Below are positions 6,159 through 10,877 of a DNA stretch of 10,877 bases, one piece after another. A model generated the notes under the pieces. The model saw only the letters and a list, made by a program, of their open reading frames with translations, made no database searches and had not been told where the DNA came from. The stretch is taken from assembly GCA_043424675.1 (NCBI GenBank), contig JBHWPB010000104.1, forward strand, positions 1 to 10,877. Reading direction: 5' to 3'. Every line of letters starts with the position of its first letter. Within the stretch, counting starts at the first letter, position 1. The stretch comes from JBHWPB01 sp043424675. Lineage in GTDB: Bacteria; Bacillota; Bacilli; Lactobacillales; Carnobacteriaceae_A. The position numbers were made by a program, and so were the translations under genes.

Positions 6159-6959
6159 TTACGAAGAAAGTAGGGAGCTTTGCCCTCCATCTACTGTAAT
6201 CGTTTCTCCTGTAATATAGCTGGCTTTATCAGACAAAAGAAATGAAATGACGTAGGATTGTTCCTCTGGTGTTGAGAATCTGCGCAGAGGATTATTAGAG
6301 GTCATCAAAGCTTCAAACTCTTCCCCGCTGATTCCCTTCTGCGCGCCGACATTGTCTAAATATTCTTCTAACATTTCAGTCTTTATGCCTCCGGGAGCGG
6401 TAGCATTCACGCGCACCCCTTTTGGTCCGAGCTCGATAGCGGCTGTTTTGGTGAGGCCGATCAATCCGTGCTTCGAAGCAGAATAAGCTGACAGATTCTC
6501 TACCCCTGCCAAACCTGAATTAGAACCGACAGAGACAATCGAACCTTTCCCTTGTTTAACCATGATAGGGGCGGCTAAACGAATTGCATTGGCAACTGCA
6601 GTGATATTGGTATCCAAGACCATCCTGAAGTCTTCCATGTCATAATTAATAAGATGCGTGTTTTCACCATCATAGGCAGCATTATTCACTAAATAGTCCA
6701 CAGTGCCAAAATGATTATGAGTTTCTCGTATATATTTTTCAGTATCTGATTCTGAAGTGATATCTGCGGGTATAGGTAGTAGTTTTGCATCTGGAAAATC
6801 AGCTTCAATTGATTCTGCTGCGTGTTTCAGACGCTCAGCGTTTCTGGCAACCATTGTAACCTTCGCACCCTCTTCTACTAGTTCTGCGGTGAGTGCTAGT
6901 CCTAAACCTGCACTGGCTCCTGTTACAATTGCAACTCTATCTTTGTGTAATAATGACAA
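6159..6959 (-). CDS. Short-chain dehydrogenase/reductase (classical SDR)
   Basis: An NAD(P)-dependent oxidoreductase of 266 residues, the standard classical SDR length. Visible motifs are TGASAGLG (13-20, cofactor binding), NNAA (92-95), Asn118, Ser146 and the catalytic YSASK (Tyr159, Lys163), all intact. VARN after the second strand puts Arg39 where it often favours NADP(H); this is an inference. The ending ITGETITVDGG is typical of the family. The substrate cannot be deduced. The ORF opens with an ATG at 6974, but the bases right after it are GGGAGGG, a Shine-Dalgarno sequence six bases before TTG at 6959. Starting there gives MSLLHKDRVAIVTG, the usual SDR N-terminus, so TTG is my choice. 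It is the first gene of a probable operon with the lipoprotein and DUF1868 genes. Confidence 0.93.
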   Translation of the reverse strand: MSLLHKDRVAIVTGASAGLGLALTAELVEEGAKVTMVARNAERLKHAAESIEADFPDAKLLPIPADITSESDTEKYIRETHNHFGTVDYLVNNAAYDGENTHLINYDMEDFRMVLDTNITAVANAIRLAAPIMVKQGKGSIVSVGSNSGLAGVENLSAYSASKHGLIGLTKTAAIELGPKGVRVNATAPGGIKTEMLEEYLDNVGAQKGISGEEFEALMTSNNPLRRFSTPEEQSYVISFLLSDKASYITGETITVDGGQSSLLSS

Positions 6960-6965
6960 TGTAAG

Positions 6966-6972
6966 CCCTCCC
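6966..6972 (-). promoter_or_regulatory. Ribosome binding site that sets the SDR start
   Basis: GGGAGGG on the minus strand lies six bases before TTG (6959-6957) and inside the longer ORF that starts at 6974. Its position argues for initiation at TTG rather than at the upstream ATG. Confidence 0.7.
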
Positions 6973-6984
6973 ATATTTTCTTAT

Positions 6985-7020
6985 CTATTTTATGATACCA
7001 TAATTTTCTAAGTAAAATAG
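6985..7020 (-). promoter_or_regulatory. SDR promoter candidate overlapped by an inverted repeat
   Basis: The candidate promoter is -35 TTTACT (7016-7011), an 18-nt spacer and -10 TAAAAT (6992-6987). A perfect 8-bp inverted repeat, CTATTTTA (6985-6992) and TAAAATAG (7013-7020), covers both boxes with a 20-nt gap. A regulator bound to both arms would block or reshape the promoter. The arms are AT-rich, so chance is possible. Confidence 0.4.
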
Positions 7021-7057
7021 GATAACCGAGTTAAAAATGAGGAGGCTTTAATCTAAT

Positions 7058-7097
7058 AAAAAAAGATTCATAAGTTTAATATCGCAACTTACAAATC
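7058..7097 (-). terminator. Rho-independent terminator after the anion permease gene
   Basis: On the minus strand GATTTGTAAGTT (7097-7086) pairs over all 12 positions with AACTTATGAATC (7076-7065), counting two G-U pairs, around a 9-nt loop. Seven T residues follow (7064-7058). It lies about 50 nt after the permease stop and separates that gene from the SDR operon. Confidence 0.85.
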
Positions 7098-7144
7098 CTT
7101 TCGCTATTCTATTAAGCAAGTCTATAACCTTATTCACAGCTTAC

Positions 7145-8614
7145 TTAAGCCAGCAAGTTCATAATTTGAGACGCTAATGGCAGTCCAATCATCACAATCA
7201 CCGCAAATTCAATCAAGACATAAACGGGAGTGACTTTATAAATCGTTTTAGGGCTAATCCGAGAGTTCCCATGCATCATCGCAGCAAAAGGTGAAGCCGA
7301 AGGGAGGATAAGAGCACTGGCTAGTGAAAAATAAATCAACAGGGTACTAATAGTATAAACATCTATACTTGGATTAGTAATGTAAAAGGACAAGACAATC
7401 TGCTGTAAAATCAATGCGATAACTAAACTGTTACCAAGATTACTCAAGACACCTGCCATCAAAATAACAAAGATAGTAAAGATGAGCGGTGACATACCAG
7501 CCAGCAGCGGATCTAACATCCAATTTAAGAAAGCACTTATTCCAGTAGTTTCATCTGTTAATATATCGCCCAGATACATAGCTGCTGCTACAATAAAGAA
7601 AGAATCCCACATAAATTTAGAAGAAGCTATCTCTTGGAAGTTTATAATAGGTCTGCCATCCTTCAATAAAATCATACAGAGAATAGCAGTCACAGCCAGT
7701 GGGATCCCTGCATTCCAAGAGCCCAGCATTCCCATTCCAGGTAAGTTAGGGAATATAGAAGGAAATAACATGAGAGTAATAATACTTAGAAAGCCTACCG
7801 TAACACCTTTCTGTCGCGTATCCATTGGCTCCGGTTTGTTATTGACAAATAAATCAATATCTAATTTTTCTAACTTACTTGTGTTAGGTTTCAAGACATA
7901 CTTGGTAAAGAGAATAATAGCCACCCACATGGTGAAAGAAATAATAAGCGTGAAAAGTAAATATCCTCCATCAGGAATAACGACAGGACCTCCTGGCAAG
8001 TCGCTTGTGATAACAGCGAAGTTTTGAATCAAGACCAGCCCATTCTGCATGAAAGGAGCAATCGGGAACCCGAGTAAACTGGATGCCACAATTAGGATTC
8101 TGACTAATACAGGTAACTCATCATCGCTGTCATAGCCCAGTTGATCGAATACATCATCCATGATAGGCCAAAAAACCAAAATAGAAGTAAAAGGAGAAGA
8201 AAAGGCTCCCAGTAAGATACAAGCGATACCGATAATAAAAATAAAAAGCCAAGGTCGGCCGTTAGTCACTTTTCTGGTTAAGAAGAAATGCGCGATATAC
8301 TTTGTAATCCCATACGAATCTAGAGCACCTGACATGATAAACATAAACATTACAATAATGATAACTGGATTCCCTAAAAAATCAGATAGTACATCAGACA
8401 TCGGTGCATAGCTTGATAATCCAACCATCACGATAGAAATCAGACTGCTCCACAGAGTTTCAACAAAAGTCCATAAATAAATCGTACCGAGAAATATCCC
8501 CAGCACTTCCATACCCGTGTCGGTTACCAGTGGGAAATTTGGCAAGACACTAAAAAACATCATAATACTCAAACCTATTATAGAATGAATGATGTAACCC
8601 CTATTTGCTTTCAT
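7145..8614 (-). CDS. SLC13/DASS-family anion permease
   Basis: A very hydrophobic 489-residue membrane protein with about a dozen membrane segments, the usual size of divalent-anion:sodium symporters (SLC13, COG0471 type). These carry sulfate, dicarboxylates, citrate or related anions. The two halves each hold a helix-hairpin-like motif rich in Ser, Thr and Asn: GAFSSPFTS (136-144) and LSNLGNS (390-396), the second resembling the SNT motif that binds sodium and substrate. A hydrophilic loop (about 241-268) separates the halves. The substrate cannot be read from sequence. The start has a GTGAGGG site eight bases upstream. A TTGACA (8672-8667) lies upstream but I see no good -10 with it. The gene follows the aryl-sulfotransferase gene with a terminator between, so coupling of the two is suggested by adjacency only. 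Arsenite- or citrate-type permeases of the wider superfamily are an alternative. Confidence 0.85.
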   Translation of the reverse strand: MKANRGYIIHSIIGLSIMMFFSVLPNFPLVTDTGMEVLGIFLGTIYLWTFVETLWSSLISIVMVGLSSYAPMSDVLSDFLGNPVIIIVMFMFIMSGALDSYGITKYIAHFFLTRKVTNGRPWLFIFIIGIACILLGAFSSPFTSILVFWPIMDDVFDQLGYDSDDELPVLVRILIVASSLLGFPIAPFMQNGLVLIQNFAVITSDLPGGPVVIPDGGYLLFTLIISFTMWVAIILFTKYVLKPNTSKLEKLDIDLFVNNKPEPMDTRQKGVTVGFLSIITLMLFPSIFPNLPGMGMLGSWNAGIPLAVTAILCMILLKDGRPIINFQEIASSKFMWDSFFIVAAAMYLGDILTDETTGISAFLNWMLDPLLAGMSPLIFTIFVILMAGVLSNLGNSLVIALILQQIVLSFYITNPSIDVYTISTLLIYFSLASALILPSASPFAAMMHGNSRISPKTIYKVTPVYVLIEFAVIVMIGLPLASQIMNLLA

Positions 8615-8688
8615 GACTCAAACCCTCACTTTTTTATTATTTGTTTTGTTTTTCAGAAACGATGTATGTCAAATCACAAGACTATTCA

Positions 8689-8741
8689 TAAAAATAACTG
8701 CTTTCATATTGTCGAAATACGATCTTAATATGAGAGCAGTT
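8689..8741 (-). terminator. Terminator after the aryl-sulfotransferase gene
   Basis: Long arms AACTGCTTTCATATT (8696-8710) and AATATGAGAGCAGTT (8727-8741) match at 14 of 15 positions, with an extra TCG/CGA stem in the loop. On the minus strand the hairpin is followed by TTATTTTTAT. A smaller bulged hairpin (GCATT/AATGC, around 8761-8781) lies between it and the stop codon. It should limit, though perhaps not abolish, read-through into the permease gene. Confidence 0.75.
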
Positions 8742-8795
8742 TATAAAATAACATAGTAACGAGCATTACAAAATGCAGCTCATGTATCGTTTAAT

Positions 8796-10700
8796 CTAAA
8801 CGTTTATTTCTACACCTGTTTCGTAGACTTTATCGTTAATCAGAATCCGCAGCTCATAATTGCCTTCTAGACCGTCTTTCGTCACGATGTTACGCGTATC
8901 GCGATCATCTTCTGGCAAGAAGGTGCCCGCACACATCGCTCCGCGAGGTCCAGCAGAGGTGGATACGAAGTATTTACGGATTTCATCGCCATTATCTAAT
9001 TGAATCTGGACTAAATCTCCTTTTTCGAATTTAGCCTGAATGTCAACAAGGTCTGGATCTTCCGTGACGCGCAGATCAACTTCTGCTGGAATCATTTCAC
9101 CTGTCTGATCAGCAGGAATATCATAATCCATCTGCGGTGTCTCGCCTACATAACCGAAAATTTGTCCGCGCCCTAATTTCAAGTCTTGTGAGCCGTCGCC
9201 TTTCGTGTACAAAGTGATTTTGTTGGCACGGTAGTAATTGGATTTAACCACTAATTCGTATACAACTTCATCATGAAGTATCTCTACTGTGCTGGATTTA
9301 ATTGTAGAACCTGGATCTTCTCCTAAAATGAAGGCACCCATTTCTTCTGAAGGATTTCCTTCACTGTCATAAGCAATTCCTCCGGAGTGTACGAGATAGT
9401 GACCTTCGTTGTAATATTTAGTATTACAGATATATGGTGAGAAGAAGTCTGAACCACGTTCTTTACCATATTCCCACAGCTGTTCAATCTCCATTTTATC
9501 TGTATCGATACGATATTTTACACCGCGAGAGAATGAATCGGAAGCCGAACGATAGTTTTCTGGATTCTGTGAACCAAAGTGATGATTATCGAAGCACATG
9601 ACGTCCCCCAATGGGGTAATCAAGTTAGAGTGCTGCTCATATTGCCAGTCAAATTCTCCATCTCCTACTGGAGTAAAGAGATAGTCATGGTATTCTTCAT
9701 CCCAGTTTTCAGGATCTGAAATAATCCAGTTTAATTCATGAGTATCATAATCGATATTGACCATGGCATTGATGTGACGTCCTGATAAAGTGAGAGAATT
9801 TGTCTTCTCGTCGTACCATACGGCGTTACAGTGGAACCAGTCTTCGTCTGACCAAGAACCTGATTTTTGTGCGCCCGGTTTCAAGAAATCTGAGAAACGA
9901 ATTGTCTTCTTGATGTGTCCTGTTTCTGGATTAATAACAATAGCTGTATCCTCCACGGTTCCATTCTCCCAGTCTCCTGATAAAGCTACAATATCTCCAT
10001 TTGGCAGATACGCTTGGTCGTGGTGATAGCCATTCTTCACTTTATATTCTCGATAAACTTTTCCTACTGCTGAGAATTCATAGATCCCTGATAAAAAGTA
10101 TGGCATTCTCGTCAAACGATCAGATCCCATGGAGAAGTTTCCATTAGGCAGAACTTTTACGTCCCATAACATGGGTCCTGAGAAGTCTAAGCGAATATCT
10201 CCCGCATAATCCACTGCAATAGCTAAATCGTTATTTGCTGGACTTAAAAACATAACTTGATCTTGCATATACTCGGCAGTGGTGTCGATACTTTCTACTA
10301 AGTCCATTCCTGGTGTTTTAGGAGTTTTAATTGTATGGGTTACTTTTTGATCGTATTTTTGCCAAGGGTAAATTTCTACTTTATTTTCATAATCAGCATA
10401 TAACCCAACAATAGGCAGAACATGTTCAGTGCCTACCGGAAAAGATTGATACATATCTGCTTGTGGTGTCTTGCCTTTCACGCGAACAACTATAGCAGTT
10501 GGTTTATCTGTTTCAAAAGCTATCACAGCTGATAATTGGTTGAGTTTATATAAATTGTACTCAATCAATGGTTTTTTTAATGTGTAACTCCCTTCTTGAA
10601 ACTCTTCTAAAAAATTTTTTTCTGCCTTTGCTTGAACATCGATGAGATGCTCTTGATATTTATAGGTAACTGCTTCTGTTGGAACAGCTTGTGCTGACAT
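8796..10700 (-). CDS. assT: Aryl-sulfate sulfotransferase, PAPS-independent (AssT family), without signal peptide
   Basis: AssT enzymes move a sulfuryl group from one phenolic sulfate ester to another phenol through a sulfated histidine, without PAPS. From the ATG at 10700 the protein has 634 residues. An N-terminal domain (about 30-115) precedes the propeller domain (about 140-470). Active-site candidates, matched by eye to the E. coli enzyme (His252, His356, Arg374, His436), are His290 (FHCNAV), His374 (DNHHFGS), Arg392 (SRGVKYRID) and His438 (VHSGG). The 18-residue His374-Arg392 spacing equals that of E. coli. Unlike the periplasmic E. coli protein it has no signal peptide, so it should be cytoplasmic, and there is no obvious disulfide pair. 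About 100 residues at the C-terminus (from 530) are not accounted for by the motifs. I chose 10700 because AAAGGAG ends seven bases before it, against one base for the ATG at 10706. An anion permease gene follows. Confidence 0.9.
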   Translation of the reverse strand: MSAQAVPTEAVTYKYQEHLIDVQAKAEKNFLEEFQEGSYTLKKPLIEYNLYKLNQLSAVIAFETDKPTAIVVRVKGKTPQADMYQSFPVGTEHVLPIVGLYADYENKVEIYPWQKYDQKVTHTIKTPKTPGMDLVESIDTTAEYMQDQVMFLSPANNDLAIAVDYAGDIRLDFSGPMLWDVKVLPNGNFSMGSDRLTRMPYFLSGIYEFSAVGKVYREYKVKNGYHHDQAYLPNGDIVALSGDWENGTVEDTAIVINPETGHIKKTIRFSDFLKPGAQKSGSWSDEDWFHCNAVWYDEKTNSLTLSGRHINAMVNIDYDTHELNWIISDPENWDEEYHDYLFTPVGDGEFDWQYEQHSNLITPLGDVMCFDNHHFGSQNPENYRSASDSFSRGVKYRIDTDKMEIEQLWEYGKERGSDFFSPYICNTKYYNEGHYLVHSGGIAYDSEGNPSEEMGAFILGEDPGSTIKSSTVEILHDEVVYELVVKSNYYRANKITLYTKGDGSQDLKLGRGQIFGYVGETPQMDYDIPADQTGEMIPAEVDLRVTEDPDLVDIQAKFEKGDLVQIQLDNGDEIRKYFVSTSAGPRGAMCAGTFLPEDDRDTRNIVTKDGLEGNYELRILINDKVYETGVEINV

Positions 10701-10707
10701 AATCATT

Positions 10708-10714
10708 CTCCTTT
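10708..10714 (-). promoter_or_regulatory. Ribosome binding site that sets the AssT start
   Basis: AAAGGAG on the minus strand is one base from the ATG at 10706 and seven bases from the ATG at 10700. Only the second has normal spacing, so the first two codons of the longest ORF are probably not translated. Confidence 0.7.
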
Positions 10715-10747
10715 AAATTTAATCATATAGATAATAACTCGAAATAG

Positions 10748-10777
10748 TTTGTACCCTATATCGCTATCATTGTTCAA
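10748..10777 (-). promoter_or_regulatory. Weak promoter candidate for AssT
   Basis: TTGAAC (10777-10772) and TACAAA (10753-10748) are 18 nt apart. The -35 lies inside the palindrome described below, which fits a regulated promoter, but the -10 is poor and other AT-rich hexamers closer to the gene could serve instead. Confidence 0.3.
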
Positions 10778-10792
10778 CTATGAACTATGATA
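10765..10792. promoter_or_regulatory. Near-palindromic operator candidate upstream of AssT
   Basis: Arms TATCATTGTTC (10765-10775) and GAACTATGATA (10782-10792) are complementary at 10 of 11 positions around a 6-nt centre. The half-site TCATTGTTCA recurs as a direct copy at 10814-10823, giving three half-sites of the form TCATWGTTCA. There is no T-run, so it is not a terminator. It looks like a binding site for a dimeric regulator whose gene is not in the window. Confidence 0.5.
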
Positions 10793-10877
10793 AGGTAATA
10801 AGCGAATACTCAGTCATTGTTCACATAAAATTTAGTTTATAAAAACACTCAATTCTCCGGTCATTATATCCTAAAGA

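Noticed and set aside
7482..8027. 181-codon plus-strand ORF inside the anion permease gene
   Set aside because: It is long but entirely antisense to a clear membrane-protein gene, with no upstream ribosome site or promoter that I can support.
10756..10769. Catabolite-response (cre) site before AssT
   Set aside because: CTATATCGCTATCA fits the consensus well only on one half (CGCTATCA). The other half has three mismatches, so I do not list it as a feature.

Overview
The window looks like chromosomal DNA from a low-GC Gram-positive bacterium. Lactic-acid-bacterium relatives (Lactobacillales, possibly Carnobacteriaceae or Enterococcaceae) fit best. The reasons are strong AGGAGG-type ribosome binding sites, AT-rich spacers with Rho-independent terminators, an amino-acid ABC transporter whose binding domain is fused to the permease, and a Ser/Glu-rich lipoprotein of a type common in that order. 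The genus is an inference. Every gene I can support lies on the minus strand, so the transcription order runs from high to low coordinates.

Layout in transcription order: (1) 10700-8796 is an aryl-sulfate sulfotransferase (AssT family) with no signal peptide. A near-palindromic operator candidate precedes it and a terminator follows. (2) 8614-7145 is a SLC13/DASS-type anion permease, ended by a strong terminator. (3) 6959-6159, 6108-5344 and 5313-4633 form a probable three-gene operon: a short-chain dehydrogenase, a lipoprotein of unknown function and a DUF1868-like 2H phosphoesterase. (4) 4361-2901 and 2562-1099 are tandem paralogues, each a substrate-binding domain fused to an ABC permease. 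The ATPase that should serve both is at 1075-341, with a terminator at 236-282. (5) 1-240 has no gene but several inverted repeats, including an attenuator-like pair.

How the genes may work together: the ABC genes make a polar-amino-acid-type importer in which two alternative receptor-permease subunits probably share one ATPase. Their two upstream regions are also duplicated. Both keep a 40-bp block (32 of 40 positions identical) and a leader hairpin about 30 nt before the start. The sulfotransferase and the anion permease are adjacent and may form a small module for handling organic sulfate esters or sulfate inside the cell; that is a guess from context. Four start sites deserve attention. 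AssT, the dehydrogenase and the lipoprotein have longer ORFs whose first ATG is badly placed relative to the Shine-Dalgarno sequence. I chose the downstream starts at 10700, 6959 (TTG) and 6108. The DUF1868 start at 5313 is well supported.

I see no RNA genes, CRISPR arrays, insertion sequences or phage genes.
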